Source: Phytobacter diazotrophicus (lineage in GTDB: Bacteria; Pseudomonadota; Gammaproteobacteria; Enterobacterales; Enterobacteriaceae). Taken from it: a stretch of DNA of 64,000 nt. The DNA lies in contig SMDE01000004.1 in NCBI GenBank assembly GCA_004346725.1, positions 361,738-425,737 of the forward strand, read 5' to 3'. How positions within the stretch are numbered: the stretch's first letter is position 1; the number at the start of each line of letters is the position of its first letter. This document shows positions 9,400 through 19,730 of this stretch, piece after piece. The translations under genes and the position numbers were made by a program. The notes below the pieces were generated by a model that saw nothing but the letters and a program-made list of their open reading frames with translations, searched no databases and had not been told where the DNA came from.

Positions 9400-10494
9400 A
9401 TGTTTAGATTTCTGGCTGGAATAGCGTTAGTGCTGGTGGCGTTTGTCGCCCAGGCCGACCGCATCCGGGACCTCACCAGTGTACAGGGCGTACGTGAAAA
9501 CTCCTTAATTGGTTATGGCTTAGTGGTTGGCCTTGACGGAACGGGTGACCAGACCACCCAAACGCCATTCACTACTCAGAGCCTGAATAACATGTTGTCG
9601 CAGATGGGGATCACCGTCCCGGCTGGCACCAACATGCAGCTCAAAAACGTTGCGGCGGTCATGGTTACCGCCCAGCTTCCGGCGTTTGGCCGCCAGGGGC
9701 AGACCATCGACGTGGTGGTCTCCTCTATGGGTAACGCCAAAAGCCTGCGTGGCGGTACGCTGCTGATGACCCCACTGAAAGGGGTGGATAGTCAGGTCTA
9801 TGCCCTGGCGCAGGGGAATATCCTGGTCGGTGGCGCAGGCGCATCCGCTGGTGGCAGCAGCGTGGCGGTTAACCAGCTTAACGGTGGACGTATCACTGGC
9901 GGTGCCGTGATTGAACGCGAGTTGCCTTCCCAGTTTGGCAATGGCAACACCATCAACCTGCAATTGAACCAGGATGACTTCACGATGGCGCAGCAGATTG
10001 CTGACACCATCAACCGTCGTGGCATGGGTGGCGCAACCGCGCTGGATGCCCGTACGGTTCAGGTCCGCGTGCCGCAAGGCGGCAGTTCGCAGGTGCGCAT
10101 GCTGGCGGATATCCAGAACCTGGAAGTGGGTGTCGCGCCGCAGGACGCTAAAATTGTTATCAACTCCCGTACAGGTTCTGTTGTTATGAACCGCGAAGTC
10201 ACGCTGGATAACTGCGCCGTGGCACAAGGGAACCTCTCGGTCACGGTCAACCAGTCAGCCAATGTCAGCCAGCCGAACACGCCGTTTGGCGGTGGTCAGA
10301 CAGTGGTCACGCCGCAGACACAGATTGACCTGCGTCAGAGTGGCGGCTCCCTGCAAAGTATTCGTTCCAGCGCCAATCTGAATAGCGTGGTACGCGCACT
10401 GAACGCGCTGGGCGCAACACCTATTGATCTGATGTCCATTTTGCAATCAATGCAGAGCGCAGGTTGCCTGCGGGCTAAGCTGGAGATCATTTAA
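9400..10494 (+). CDS. flgI: Flagellar P-ring protein FlgI
   Basis: FlgI assembles into the periplasmic P ring, a bushing around the rod, with help from FlgA. The 364-residue precursor starts with a Sec signal peptide ([19 protein letters not shown]). The mature protein begins [20 protein letters not shown], the family signature, and shows [19 protein letters not shown]. The stop overlaps the ATG of flgJ (TAATG), so the two are translationally coupled. Confidence 0.97.
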   Translation: MFRFLAGIALVLVAFVAQADRIRDLTSVQGVRENSLIGYGLVVGLDGTGDQTTQTPFTTQSLNNMLSQMGITVPAGTNMQLKNVAAVMVTAQLPAFGRQGQTIDVVVSSMGNAKSLRGGTLLMTPLKGVDSQVYALAQGNILVGGAGASAGGSSVAVNQLNGGRITGGAVIERELPSQFGNGNTINLQLNQDDFTMAQQIADTINRRGMGGATALDARTVQVRVPQGGSSQVRMLADIQNLEVGVAPQDAKIVINSRTGSVVMNREVTLDNCAVAQGNLSVTVNQSANVSQPNTPFGGGQTVVTPQTQIDLRQSGGSLQSIRSSANLNSVVRALNALGATPIDLMSILQSMQSAGCLRAKLEII

Positions 10495-11450
10495 TGCTGA
10501 CTGACAGCCGCTTGATGGCGAGCGCGGCATGGGACGCGCAATCGCTTAACGATCTGAAAACCAAAGCCGGGCAGGATCCGCAGACTAACCTGAGGCCTGT
10601 GGCGCGTCAGGTAGAGGGGATGTTCGTGCAAATGATGCTGAAAAGCATGCGCGAAGCCCTGCCAAAAGACGGTATTTTCAGCAGCGATTCCACGCGGATG
10701 TACACCAGCTTATATGACCAGCAAATTGCCCAGCAGATGACGGCAGGCAAGGGGCTGGGACTGGCCGATATGATGGTCCAACAGATGTCCGGCGGGCAGG
10801 CGCCGGTTGCTGCGGGTGACCAGATGCAGCAGGTGCCGATGAAATTCGATCCCGAAACCATCAAAACTTATCAAAGCCAGGCTATTACGCAAATGGTGCG
10901 TAAGGCACTGCCGAAAGCGCCGGAAAATAGTGACGAGCCGCTGAGCGGCGACAGTAAAGACTTCCTGGCTCAACTTTCCCTGCCTGCTCGTCTTGCCAGT
11001 GAGCAAAGCGGGGTTCCTCACCATTTGATTCTGGCGCAGGCCGCGCTGGAATCGGGTTGGGGCCAGCGACAAATCACCCGTGAAAACGGTGCGCCGAGCT
11101 TTAACATTTTCGGCGTGAAGGCGACGCCTGGTTGGAAAGGGCCGACCACCGAAATCACCACCACTGAATATGAAAATGGCGAAGCCAAAAAGGTCAAAGC
11201 CAGGTTCCGTGTCTATAGCTCGTATCTGGAAGCGCTCTCTGATTATGTCAGCATGCTAAGTCGCAATCCGCGGTATGCGGCGGTGACGACAGCGGCAACG
11301 CCGGAACAAGGCGCACAGGCGTTGCAGAACGCGGGCTATGCCACCGATCCGAAATATGCGCAGAAACTGACAAGTATGATTCAGCAGCTTAAGTCGATGG
11401 GCGAGAAGGTCAGCAAGGCCTATAGCAATGATATTGAAAATCTGTTCTGA
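10494..11450 (+). CDS. flgJ: Flagellar rod-cap protein / peptidoglycan hydrolase FlgJ
   Basis: FlgJ caps the growing rod with its N-terminal half and opens the peptidoglycan layer with its C-terminal half, a glycoside hydrolase family 73 domain. The product is 318 residues (316 in Salmonella). The rod-binding part contains VARQVEGMFVQMMLKSMREA near residues 36-55. The muramidase part contains LILAQAALESGWG, with the probable catalytic glutamate at 186 (184 in Salmonella). It ends the class II flg operon; the sigma-28 promoter of flgKL follows. Confidence 0.97.
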   Translation: MLTDSRLMASAAWDAQSLNDLKTKAGQDPQTNLRPVARQVEGMFVQMMLKSMREALPKDGIFSSDSTRMYTSLYDQQIAQQMTAGKGLGLADMMVQQMSGGQAPVAAGDQMQQVPMKFDPETIKTYQSQAITQMVRKALPKAPENSDEPLSGDSKDFLAQLSLPARLASEQSGVPHHLILAQAALESGWGQRQITRENGAPSFNIFGVKATPGWKGPTTEITTTEYENGEAKKVKARFRVYSSYLEALSDYVSMLSRNPRYAAVTTAATPEQGAQALQNAGYATDPKYAQKLTSMIQQLKSMGEKVSKAYSNDIENLF

Positions 11451-11456
11451 AACGAC

Positions 11457-11483
11457 TCAAGTTCAGCTCAGGGTTGCCGATAA
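11457..11483 (+). promoter_or_regulatory. Sigma-28 (FliA) promoter of flgKL
   Basis: TCAA (11457-11460), 15 bases, then GCCGATAA (11476-11483). The -10 box is a perfect sigma-28 match and the spacing is canonical; the -35 box has one mismatch to TAAA. It lies just beyond the flgJ stop and 43 bases ahead of flgK, giving the hook-associated genes class III expression. Confidence 0.85.
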
Positions 11484-11525
11484 TCGTTAGCAGGACTTAT
11501 GTCTCAAAGTTTATAAGGAACCTCA

Positions 11526-13166
11526 ATGGCCAACTTGATTAATACCGCGATGAGTGGGCTCAGTGCAGCCCAGGCGGCGCTTAATACCACCAGTAATAAC
11601 ATTTCAAGTTATAACGTGACGGGCTATACCCGCCAGACAACAGTCCTGACTGCGGCGAATAGCACCCTGGGTGCTGGTGGGTGGATTGGCAACGGTGCGT
11701 TTGTCTCAGGTGTGCAACGTGAATATGATTCGTTTATTACGAACCAGCTACGCGCAGCGAATACTCAGAGTAGCAGCCTGACGACCCGTTATAACCAAAT
11801 GTCAAAAATTGACAATATGTTGTCGGGTTCAACCAATACGCTGGCCACTGCGCTGCAAGGTTTCTTCTCCAGCGTTCAGACTCTGGTCAGTAACGCCGAG
11901 GATTCATCATCCCGCCAGAGTGTACTGGGTAAAGCCGATGGTCTGGTTAACCAGTTTAAAGTGGCTGACCAGTACCTGCGCGATCAGGATAAACAGGTTA
12001 ACACCTCTATCTCCTCAAGCGTTGATCAGATTAATAACTACACCAAGCAAATCGCTAATCTGAACGACCAAATTTCACGTCTGACGGCAGTAGGTGGCGG
12101 TGCATCGCCGAACGACTTGCTGGATCAGCGCGACCAACTGGTAAGTGAGCTAAACGGCATTGTGGGCGTTGAAGTCAGCGTCCAGGACAACAGCACGTTT
12201 AACATCACAATGGCGAATGGCTATACGCTGGTTCAGGGTAGTACTTCCCGCCAGTTGGCCGCGGTGGCATCCAGTGATGATCCTGCCCGTACGACGGTTG
12301 CTTATGTTGACCCGACCGCAGGGAACATTGAAATTCCGGAAAAACTGCTGACAACCGGTTCACTGGGTGGCGTGTTGACCTTCCGCTCTCAGGATCTGGA
12401 CAAAACGCGCAATACGCTGGGCCAGTTGGCTTATGTTTTCGCAGATAAGTTCAATGCACAGCATAAACAAGGCTATGACACCGATGGTGATCCGGGTACC
12501 GACTTCTTCACGATTGGCACGCCGTCCACTCTGAGCAATGCGAAAAACACCGGTACTGGTGTCCTGTCAACAATCATTAGTGACAGCACCAAAGTGCAGG
12601 CGACGGATTACAAGCTGCTTAAAACCGATACTGGCTGGAATGTGACCCGACTGGCAGATAATACGGCGTTTGCCGTTACTCCGGATGCCAGCGGCAACCT
12701 CAGTTTTGACGGTCTGACCGTCAGTGTTTCCGGTACAGCGAACAAAAACGACAGTTTCACGGTGAAACCGGTCGTGAACGCCATTACCAATATGAGTGTG
12801 GCCATCACCGATGAGTCGAAAATTGCCATGGCGTCCAGCGCGACATCTGGTAAGAGCGACAACACCAATGGCCAGGCGCTGTTAAATCTGCAAAACAGCA
12901 AAGTCATCGGCAATACAAAAAGTTTTAACGATGCCTACGCGTCAATGATCAGCTATGTCGGTACAACGACCTCTACGCTGAAAACCAGCAGTACTACGCA
13001 GGCGAATGTTGTTACGCAGCTTACTGACCAGCAGCAATCGATTTCTGGCGTCAACCTCGACGAAGAGTACGGTAACCTGCAGCGTTACCAGCAATATTAT
13101 CTCGCAAACGCGCAGGTGTTGCAGACGGCAAACACGCTGTTCGATGCGATACTGAACGTACGCTAA
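11526..13166 (+). CDS. flgK: Hook-filament junction protein FlgK (HAP1)
   Basis: FlgK is the first of the two junction proteins between hook and filament and is exported with the help of FlgN. The 546-residue product is close to the E. coli length of 547. The N terminus has LINTAMSGLSAAQAALNTTS followed by NNISSYNVTGYTRQT, the family signature. The C terminus has SISGVNLDEEYGNLQRYQQYY, the coiled-coil partner. The serine- and threonine-rich centre is exposed and variable. A TAAGGA ribosome site precedes the ATG. Confidence 0.97.
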   Translation: MANLINTAMSGLSAAQAALNTTSNNISSYNVTGYTRQTTVLTAANSTLGAGGWIGNGAFVSGVQREYDSFITNQLRAANTQSSSLTTRYNQMSKIDNMLSGSTNTLATALQGFFSSVQTLVSNAEDSSSRQSVLGKADGLVNQFKVADQYLRDQDKQVNTSISSSVDQINNYTKQIANLNDQISRLTAVGGGASPNDLLDQRDQLVSELNGIVGVEVSVQDNSTFNITMANGYTLVQGSTSRQLAAVASSDDPARTTVAYVDPTAGNIEIPEKLLTTGSLGGVLTFRSQDLDKTRNTLGQLAYVFADKFNAQHKQGYDTDGDPGTDFFTIGTPSTLSNAKNTGTGVLSTIISDSTKVQATDYKLLKTDTGWNVTRLADNTAFAVTPDASGNLSFDGLTVSVSGTANKNDSFTVKPVVNAITNMSVAITDESKIAMASSATSGKSDNTNGQALLNLQNSKVIGNTKSFNDAYASMISYVGTTTSTLKTSSTTQANVVTQLTDQQQSISGVNLDEEYGNLQRYQQYYLANAQVLQTANTLFDAILNVR

Positions 13167-13180
13167 GTAAGGGGTAAGAG

Positions 13181-14131
13181 ATGCGTATTAGTACTCAGAT
13201 GATGTATGACCAAAACATGCGCGGCATTACCAATTCACAGACTAAGTGGATGGATTATGGCTTGCAAATGTCGACAGGCCAGCGCGTGAACAAACCTTCT
13301 GACGATCCGATTGCCGCCTCCCAGGCTGTAGTGGTTTCTCAGGCTCAACAGCAGAACGAGCAGTATAAAACCGCGCGTACTTTCGCTACTCAGAAAGTAT
13401 CGTTGGAAGAAAGCGTGCTGTCACAGGTGACCACTGCTGTAACTGCGGCACATACCTCGCTGGTTGCGGCTGCGAACGGTACACTGAGCGACGATGACCG
13501 TGCGTCTATGGCGACAGAGCTACAAGGTGTTCGCGATCAATTGCTCAACCTGGCAAACAGCACTGATGGTAACGGTCGCTATATTTTTGGTGGCTATAAA
13601 ACCGACACTCCACCGTTTAACGCCGCAGGTGCTTACAATGGCGGCAGTGTTGCGATCAGTCAGCAGGTGGATGCCTCCCGTAGCATGGTGATTGCCCACA
13701 CGGGCGACCAGGTCTTCAATAGCATTACCAGCAATGCGATCCCGGAACCTGGTGGTGGTACTTCGCAAACCAACGTGTTCAGTATGTTAGATGACGCGAT
13801 TGCGGCGCTGAAAGTCCCGGTTTCAGGTAACGAGGCAGCTCAGGCTGTTTCTCAGGCAGCCCTGGATAAAGCCAACCGTGGCCTGACCAACTCGCTGAAT
13901 AACGTATCGACCGTTCGTGCACAGTTGGGTACGCAGTTACAAGAGCTGACCAATCTCGATGAGTTGGGTGATGACCGTTCGCTTTCACTGAAAACACAAA
14001 TGAGCGATCTCGTTGATGTAGACTGGAACTCGGTCATCTCGTCTTACACCATGCAGCAGACGGCATTGCAGGCATCCTATAAAACATTTAGCGACATGCA
14101 AGGCATGTCGCTGTTCCAGCTCAATAAGTAA
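13181..14131 (+). CDS. flgL: Hook-filament junction protein FlgL (HAP3)
   Basis: FlgL is the second junction protein and connects FlgK to flagellin. The 316-residue product (317 in E. coli) has the flagellin-like N terminus MRISTQMMYDQNMRGITNSQ with RVNKPSDDPIAASQAV. It also has the flagellin-like C-terminal helix TALQASYKTFSDMQGMSLFQ. It starts 14 bases after flgK, is co-transcribed from the sigma-28 promoter, and is followed by a strong terminator. Confidence 0.97.
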   Translation: MRISTQMMYDQNMRGITNSQTKWMDYGLQMSTGQRVNKPSDDPIAASQAVVVSQAQQQNEQYKTARTFATQKVSLEESVLSQVTTAVTAAHTSLVAAANGTLSDDDRASMATELQGVRDQLLNLANSTDGNGRYIFGGYKTDTPPFNAAGAYNGGSVAISQQVDASRSMVIAHTGDQVFNSITSNAIPEPGGGTSQTNVFSMLDDAIAALKVPVSGNEAAQAVSQAALDKANRGLTNSLNNVSTVRAQLGTQLQELTNLDELGDDRSLSLKTQMSDLVDVDWNSVISSYTMQQTALQASYKTFSDMQGMSLFQLNK

Positions 14132-14175
14132 TCTTCGCTTTAGAACATGTCTGGAAACTGGAACATGTTCTGTGT

Positions 14176-14209
14176 GCCCGCACCGATATCCGGTGCGGGC
14201 CTTTTTTTT
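14176..14209 (+). terminator. Rho-independent terminator after flgL
   Basis: A 10-bp GC-rich stem GCCCGCACCG/CGGTGCGGGC with a 5-base loop is followed by eight T residues. The T run overlaps the stop codon of the opposing MFS gene by two bases, so the insertion of that gene reaches right up to the terminator. Confidence 0.9.
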
Positions 14210-15422
14210 AGCCGATATTGCGCGATTGTGCAGTAACACGACGGTTATCCACTAAACGGATCACCAGGGCGACTGCGCCAGTCAACGTTGCCAGCGCCAC
14301 CACGCCAGGCCATGCGGCGATAGTGTAGACCTTACTGCCGAGCGCTGAACCCAGCGCCATCCCAATGAATACGACAGTAAAGAGAAGGGCGTTCAGACGG
14401 CCACGCGCCTTTGGCTCCAGGCCATACACCAGATTCTGGTGCGCCACGAGACTGGACTGTAAGCCAAGATCAAAACCAACAGCCGACAGGGCTATCAGTG
14501 CCAGTTGTCCATGCGGTGGCAATGCCGGCAGTGCGAACATCAGCGCAAAGGATATTGTGACCAGCCCGGCACCCAGTTGAGTCACTTTTTCAGCACCGAC
14601 TTTATCTGCCAGCCCCCCGGCTAAGGGTGCCGCCAGTGCGCCTGCTGCGCCTGCAATACCAAACATACCTGCGACGGCGCTTCCGAGCTGATAGTTATCC
14701 AGCAACATTACTGCAAGGGTTGACCAGAAAGCGCTAAACGCGATGGATAAAAAGCCCTGCGCAAACGCAGCACGGCGTAGGGCAGGGTAACGCTGCCAAA
14801 GATGCGCCATTGTTTTCATCAGCGCGGGATAACCGAGCGTTGAATGCGCGGCGAATCGCGGCAACACAAACCACATCAGAACGGCGATAAATGCAATGCT
14901 GGCAGCAGCAAGCTGGAACATAATGCGCCAGCCAAACGCTGCGCCAACAACGCCGCTCACGGTACGAGAAAGTAAAATACCCAACAGTAACCCCGTCATC
15001 ACTGTACCGACGGTTTTCCCTTGCTTACCTTCGGGGGCAAGAATAGCGGCGGCGGGAACAATATCCTGCGCCATGGTGGCCGCCATCCCGATCAACAGAC
15101 TGATAAGTAATAACCCCGGCAAATGTGCCATCAAGCTACAGGCCAGCAGCAGTAAAGCCAGCGCCACGCTTTTCGCAAGAATAAGATGACGACGATCGTA
15201 GCGGTCGCCCAGCGGCAATAAAAAGAGGATGCCCAGCGCGTAGCCTGCCTGCGTCAGCGTCGGAACCAGCCCCATTCCGTTAACGGTCAAATGCAGATCG
15301 CTGCCCATCAGTGGTAATAAGGGTTGTGCATAATAAATCGCGGCGACGCTAAAACCCGCCCCCAGCGCCAGCGCAAAGATAATCCACTGCGCCGGATTTA
15401 ACGATTGAGAACGACGGTTCAT
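14208..15422 (-). CDS. Accessory MFS transporter (drug or metabolite efflux type)
   Basis: This is a 404-residue major facilitator superfamily protein with a pattern of about 12 membrane segments. The family motif between helices 2 and 3 is visible as GDRYDRRHLILAK near residues 72-84, and the central loop separates two six-helix halves. A second motif-like segment follows helix 8 (GGLADKVGAEKV). The substrate cannot be told from the sequence. It is not present at this place in E. coli K-12, where flgL is followed by rne. It is divergent from a LysR regulator with a 118-base gap holding a likely operator, so the pair probably forms a regulated efflux or uptake module. Confidence 0.85.
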   Translation of the reverse strand: MNRRSQSLNPAQWIIFALALGAGFSVAAIYYAQPLLPLMGSDLHLTVNGMGLVPTLTQAGYALGILFLLPLGDRYDRRHLILAKSVALALLLLACSLMAHLPGLLLISLLIGMAATMAQDIVPAAAILAPEGKQGKTVGTVMTGLLLGILLSRTVSGVVGAAFGWRIMFQLAAASIAFIAVLMWFVLPRFAAHSTLGYPALMKTMAHLWQRYPALRRAAFAQGFLSIAFSAFWSTLAVMLLDNYQLGSAVAGMFGIAGAAGALAAPLAGGLADKVGAEKVTQLGAGLVTISFALMFALPALPPHGQLALIALSAVGFDLGLQSSLVAHQNLVYGLEPKARGRLNALLFTVVFIGMALGSALGSKVYTIAAWPGVVALATLTGAVALVIRLVDNRRVTAQSRNIG

Positions 15423-15511
15423 AACTTTTCCTCAAACATATTCATAGTTGGTGTGAATGTATTTTTGTCGATTACAGCGTGACGCGGTAGCCAGCAGAGT
15501 GGTAAAACGGT

Positions 15512-15528
15512 TATACGTGAAACGTATA
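15512..15528. promoter_or_regulatory. Likely LysR-type operator
   Basis: TATACGT-GAA-ACGTATA is a perfect 7-bp inverted repeat with a 3-base centre. It contains ATAC-N7-GTAT, a form of the LysR-type T-N11-A box. It ends 12 bases before the ATG of the LysR gene, so it would serve autoregulation and possibly control of the divergent transporter. A weaker repeat ATTCA-N9-TGAAT lies near 15440-15458, close to the transporter start. Confidence 0.65.
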
Positions 15529-15540
15529 GAGGAAATTTAA

Positions 15541-16479
15541 ATGCAGCGTGCAGAACGTATAGACCGCGTTGATCTGATGCGCACGCTGGTGCGCATTGTA
15601 GAGGCGGGGTCGCTATCGGCCGCAGCGCGCCAGCTCAATACCACGCAGGCCACGGTGAGTCGTCGTCTGCAGTCGCTGGAAACCATGCTCGGAGTCAAAC
15701 TGGTTCTTCGTACCACCCATGCGATGAAGCTCACCGACGATGGCGAGCGCTGCTATCAACATGCGAGACGTGTCATTGATACCTGGCTTGCGCTTGAAGA
15801 TGAACTGAGCCAGACAGAAGATGAGCCCGTCGGGATGCTTCGTGTGCGAGCGCCTCATGCCTTTGGTCAGGAACAGCTCCTGGCCCCGCTGACGCGTTTT
15901 CTGGAACGCTACCCGCAGCTTTCGGTGCAATGGATGCTTAACGATAAAACAGTCAATTTTCTCAGCGAGAATCTTGATTGCGCGATTCGGGTTGGGGCCG
16001 AAGTGGACCCGGCGACGGTTTCCGTCCTGCTTGCCGAAGTTCCGCGTTCCATTGTCGCATCGCCGACGCTGCTGGCCCGTTTTGCGGAAATCCGCACGCC
16101 TCAGGATCTGGCGGCGCTGCCGTGGATTGCGTTAAGCACCTTTTACCAGCATAACGTTGCCGTCACCAACGTGTTTAGCGGGGTAACAGAGCAAATAACT
16201 ATTGCGCCCAGGCTCTATACCGACAGTTTATATGTGGCACGCAATACCGCGCTGTCAGGGCTGGGTGTGGCCGTTGTCTCAAGCTGGACGGTAGAAGAGA
16301 ATATCGGCAACGGCAGACTGGTGGCTTTACTGCCTGAGTGGCAGATCCCACCGTTGCCTGTGCATCTGGTGTACCCCTGGGCGCGTTATTATCCGGCACG
16401 TTTGCGGATGTTTCTCCAGTTGATGCGCGAGGTCATGCCGGGCCTGAGTGGAATGCGACAGCCTGCGCTGAAAGCATAA
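15541..16479 (+). CDS. LysR-family transcriptional regulator (CrgA-like subgroup)
   Basis: This 312-residue regulator has a winged helix-turn-helix at about residues 7-66 (TLVRIVEAGSLSAAARQLNT, then TQATVSRRLQSLETMLGVKL). A periplasmic-binding-protein-like effector domain follows, with the characteristic segments PQLSVQWMLNDKTVNF and LDCAIRVGAEVDP. It is transcribed divergently from the MFS gene at 14208, the standard arrangement for a LysR protein that controls its neighbour. The effector is unknown. The pair is an insertion relative to E. coli K-12. A bidirectional terminator separates it from rne. Confidence 0.9.
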   Translation: MQRAERIDRVDLMRTLVRIVEAGSLSAAARQLNTTQATVSRRLQSLETMLGVKLVLRTTHAMKLTDDGERCYQHARRVIDTWLALEDELSQTEDEPVGMLRVRAPHAFGQEQLLAPLTRFLERYPQLSVQWMLNDKTVNFLSENLDCAIRVGAEVDPATVSVLLAEVPRSIVASPTLLARFAEIRTPQDLAALPWIALSTFYQHNVAVTNVFSGVTEQITIAPRLYTDSLYVARNTALSGLGVAVVSSWTVEENIGNGRLVALLPEWQIPPLPVHLVYPWARYYPARLRMFLQLMREVMPGLSGMRQPALKA

Positions 16480-16507
16480 AAAAAGCCGACCCGGAGGTCG
16501 GCTTTTT
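16478..16507. terminator. Bidirectional terminator between the LysR gene and rne
   Basis: Stem GCCGACC/GGTCGGC with the 4-base loop CGGA is flanked by a run of A on the left and T on the right, so it can act on both converging transcripts. It begins within the last codon of the LysR gene and ends 13 bases from the rne stop. Confidence 0.9.
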
Positions 16508-16520
16508 ATCAGCAGAGTGC

Positions 16521-19500
16521 TTATTCCGCGGCGTTCGGTCGTGTAGCTGGCGCCGTTGCGGTATGCGTGGCGCTGTGACCGCCTGCAGAACCTTTGCCGT
16601 CAAAGTTGAACTGTGGACGGACCCAGTCACTGTGACGCGGCGCTTCCGGCACATAGGCAGGTGCAGGCGCTTTGGTCATCGGCGCAGTGGCATGATGGAC
16701 CTCGCTGGCTGCCACAGGTGCTACGCGCTCAATCGCTGCAGCAACCGGGGCTACAGGTTCAACAACCGGGGCTACCGGAGTAGCTTCTGGCTGTTTTTCC
16801 TCGACAGCAACAGGCGCTTGCGGTTGCTCTGCAACAACAGGTGCTGTTTCTTCAACAACCGGTGTAACAACCGCAGGTTCAGCGGTTTTCGCCACCTCTT
16901 CCGCGACCGGACGGTCTTCCTCTGCGATCAGTTCCGGCTGTGCTTCAACCGGGGCTTCGATCACTTCCGGATTCGTGGTTTCGACCACAACAGGCTCTGG
17001 CTCGATAACCGGTGCCTGCGGTGCGACTTCAACCACTTCCTCAGCCGGTGCCTGTACATCAGCTACGACGGACTGCTGCTCTTGCTGAGCGGTGGCCACA
17101 ACTTGTTCGACTTCGGCAATGGCAGGTGCGACATCGGTAGCGGTGACACTGTTTTGCTGCTCAACAACCGGTGCTTCTTGCACCTCGTCCTGAGGACGCG
17201 TAACCGGATAGCGAACCCACACTTTACCGGACGCCATTTCCGGAGAAGCACAGGCAATCTCCAGCGGCATTGCGGACTGTGCCGGGTAACGCTCATCACG
17301 GTAGCGACGGCGACGCTGACCACTGACGCGCAGATGACGCGGCGAACGGCGAGAACGACGCGGCATACCTGCAGTATCACGGTTTTCTGCAGTTTCTTCT
17401 TGCTCAGCAACGTTCTCAACAACGGCCGGCAGATCCACTTTCGCCAGCTCTGTACGTTGTACAGGGGCTTCTGTGGTACCCGGTTCTACGGCAACAGCCT
17501 CTTCACTTGTGCTTGCCGGAGCATCACCGAAACGGACTTTCTGGTTCAACTGACGCTGTTTACGGCGCGGCATCACCTGAACGCGCTCTTCCTGTTCGGC
17601 TTCCTGCTCAGGTTGTTCTTCACGGTTCAGTGCTTTCACATCCTGCTGCGCCTGGCGTTTTTCGTCGTTATTACGACGACGATTGCGCTCGCGGCGGGAA
17701 GGCTGCTGCTCATCACGCTGTTTCGTTTTTTCCGTCTCTTCCGCAGCTACGGGTACTGGCTGGCGGGCTTCACGCGCTTCGGCATTCTGCTGTGGTTTCT
17801 CACGGCGATTACGGCGATTGTCATCGCGGTTCTCACGCCCTTCATTACCTTCTGCACGCGGTTCACGACGTTCATTGCGGTCACGACGGTTACCCTGGCG
17901 CGATTTGCGGCGATCTTGCTGGCGCTCCTGCTTCTCTTCTTTCTTCTCTTCCTGAACTTCGGCTGGTGCGGCAGTTTCACTCCCGGCAAACAGGTTTTTC
18001 AGGGCGGAGACAAGACGGCTAAGAAGACCCGGAGCAGCAGGTGCTGCTACTGAAGGCTCGCTGCTGACAGCCGGTTGCGCCTTCACTACAGGGGCTTCAG
18101 GTGCCGTTGGTGCAGGCGGAACTTCCGGCATGACGAAGGCAGCCAGCGCTGGCTGCTCAGGACGTTTACGCTCGGCAGATTCCTCGTCTGACGGCATAGC
18201 CATCTCTTCTTCATGCAGCTTCGGCAGCATGTAGCTGAGGGTGGTTGTCTCTTCGCCTTTACGCACGCGCAGTACGGAATAGTGCGGCGTTTCCATCTGA
18301 TCGTTCGGTACGATTACGCAACGCACGCCACCCTGACGGGTTTCAATAGCGCTGACTGCGGCGCGTTTTTCGTTCAACAGATAGGAGGCGATCGGCACCG
18401 GAACGATGGCATGCACTTCCTGGGTATTTTCTTTCAGCGCTTCTTCTTCGATGAGGCGCAGAATAGAAAGTGACAGGGATTCGTTGTCACGGATAGTCCC
18501 GGTTCCGCTACAACGCGGGCACACATGGTGGCTGGACTCGCCGAGTGACGGGCTCAGGCGCTGACGGGACATCTCCAGCAGGCCGAAGCGAGAAATATGG
18601 CTGATTTGAATACGCGCACGGTCCTGACGAACGGCTTCGCGCAGACGGTTTTCCACCGCGCGCTGATGGCGTACCGGCGTCATATCGATAAAGTCGATAA
18701 CGATCAGACCACCGAGGTCACGCAGACGCAACTGACGTGCAATTTCGTCTGCCGCTTCCAGGTTAGTGTTAAAGGCGGTCTCTTCGATATCACCGCCACG
18801 GGTTGCACGCGCGGAGTTGATATCGATGGCGGTCAACGCTTCGGTGCTATCGATAACGATAGAGCCGCCGGACGGCAGACGTACTTCACGCTGGAAGGCG
18901 GATTCAATCTGCGATTCGATTTGGTAGTGGCTAAACAGCGGGATTTCACCGGTGTAGAGCTTAATTTTGCTGCTGAAATCCGGACGGCCCAGCGCGGAGA
19001 TATGCTGGCGAGCCAGCTCAAGCACTTTCGGGTTATCGATAAGGATTTCGCCGATGTCCTGACGCAGATAATCACGGAAAGCACGAACGATAACGTTACT
19101 TTCCTGGTGAATCAGAAACGGAGCAGGGCGGTTTTCAGCGGCCTTCTGAATAGCTTCCCAGTGTTTCAGACGGAAGCTCAGATCCCACTGCAGAGCATCA
19201 GCAGATTTACCCACACCGGCGGTGCGGACGATCAGACCCATGCCATCGGGCAATTCGAGGCTGGCCAGCGCTTCTTTCAGTTCGGTACGGTCATCGCCTT
19301 CAATACGACGAGAAATGCCACCCGCGCGCGGGTTGTTTGGCATCAGTACCAGATAGCTGCCTGCCAGGCTAATAAAGGTAGTCAGCGCAGCGCCTTTGTT
19401 GCCGCGTTCTTCTTTATCAATCTGGACGATAACTTCCTGACCTTCGCGCAATACATCTTTGATGTTCGGACGGCCATGAGAGTTGTAATTGGCAGGGAAA

Positions 19501-19730
19501 TATTCGCGGGCAATTTCTTTGAGGGGAAGGAAACCGTGACGTTCAGCGCCGTAATCAACAAAGGCAGCTTCCAGGCTCGGTTCAATTCGGGTGATTTTAC
19601 CTTTGTAGATGTTCGCTTTTTTCTGCTCGTGTCCAGGACTTTCAATATCCAGATCGTACAGACGCTGCCCATCAACAAGGGCGACACGCAACTCTTCTTG
19701 CTGAGTTGCGTTGATTAACATTCTTTTCAT
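16521..19730 (-). CDS. rne: Ribonuclease E
   Basis: RNase E is the essential endonuclease of mRNA decay and rRNA/tRNA processing and the scaffold of the degradosome at the inner membrane. The 1069-residue product (E. coli 1061) has the S1 RNA-binding domain at about 35-125. The catalytic aspartates 303 ([10 protein letters not shown]) and 346 ([10 protein letters not shown]) and the zinc-link cysteines 404 and 407 (HHVCPRCSG) are all present. The C-terminal half is disordered. It contains an arginine-rich RNA-binding stretch and [14 protein letters not shown], then a long proline, valine and glutamate-rich tail. The tail ends in the probable PNPase-binding part. Two long antisense open frames over the tail are shadows. 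Confidence 0.98.
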   Translation of the reverse strand: MKRMLINATQQEELRVALVDGQRLYDLDIESPGHEQKKANIYKGKITRIEPSLEAAFVDYGAERHGFLPLKEIAREYFPANYNSHGRPNIKDVLREGQEVIVQIDKEERGNKGAALTTFISLAGSYLVLMPNNPRAGGISRRIEGDDRTELKEALASLELPDGMGLIVRTAGVGKSADALQWDLSFRLKHWEAIQKAAENRPAPFLIHQESNVIVRAFRDYLRQDIGEILIDNPKVLELARQHISALGRPDFSSKIKLYTGEIPLFSHYQIESQIESAFQREVRLPSGGSIVIDSTEALTAIDINSARATRGGDIEETAFNTNLEAADEIARQLRLRDLGGLIVIDFIDMTPVRHQRAVENRLREAVRQDRARIQISHISRFGLLEMSRQRLSPSLGESSHHVCPRCSGTGTIRDNESLSLSILRLIEEEALKENTQEVHAIVPVPIASYLLNEKRAAVSAIETRQGGVRCVIVPNDQMETPHYSVLRVRKGEETTTLSYMLPKLHEEEMAMPSDEESAERKRPEQPALAAFVMPEVPPAPTAPEAPVVKAQPAVSSEPSVAAPAAPGLLSRLVSALKNLFAGSETAAPAEVQEEKKEEKQERQQDRRKSRQGNRRDRNERREPRAEGNEGRENRDDNRRNRREKPQQNAEAREARQPVPVAAEETEKTKQRDEQQPSRRERNRRRNNDEKRQAQQDVKALNREEQPEQEAEQEERVQVMPRRKQRQLNQKVRFGDAPASTSEEAVAVEPGTTEAPVQRTELAKVDLPAVVENVAEQEETAENRDTAGMPRRSRRSPRHLRVSGQRRRRYRDERYPAQSAMPLEIACASPEMASGKVWVRYPVTRPQDEVQEAPVVEQQNSVTATDVAPAIAEVEQVVATAQQEQQSVVADVQAPAEEVVEVAPQAPVIEPEPVVVETTNPEVIEAPVEAQPELIAEEDRPVAEEVAKTAEPAVVTPVVEETAPVVAEQPQAPVAVEEKQPEATPVAPVVEPVAPVAAAIERVAPVAASEVHHATAPMTKAPAPAYVPEAPRHSDWVRPQFNFDGKGSAGGHSATHTATAPATRPNAAE

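Noticed and set aside
16338..18053. 571-codon open frame on the plus strand across the 3' part of rne
   Set aside because: It runs antisense to the low-complexity proline, valine and arginine-rich tail of RNase E, which keeps several frames open. The product is composed of repeated FRNRCC-like words and resembles no protein family.
18597..19718. 373-codon open frame antisense to the catalytic half of rne
   Set aside because: The rne frame is complete with all catalytic residues. The opposite frame has no ribosome site of note and no recognisable domain.
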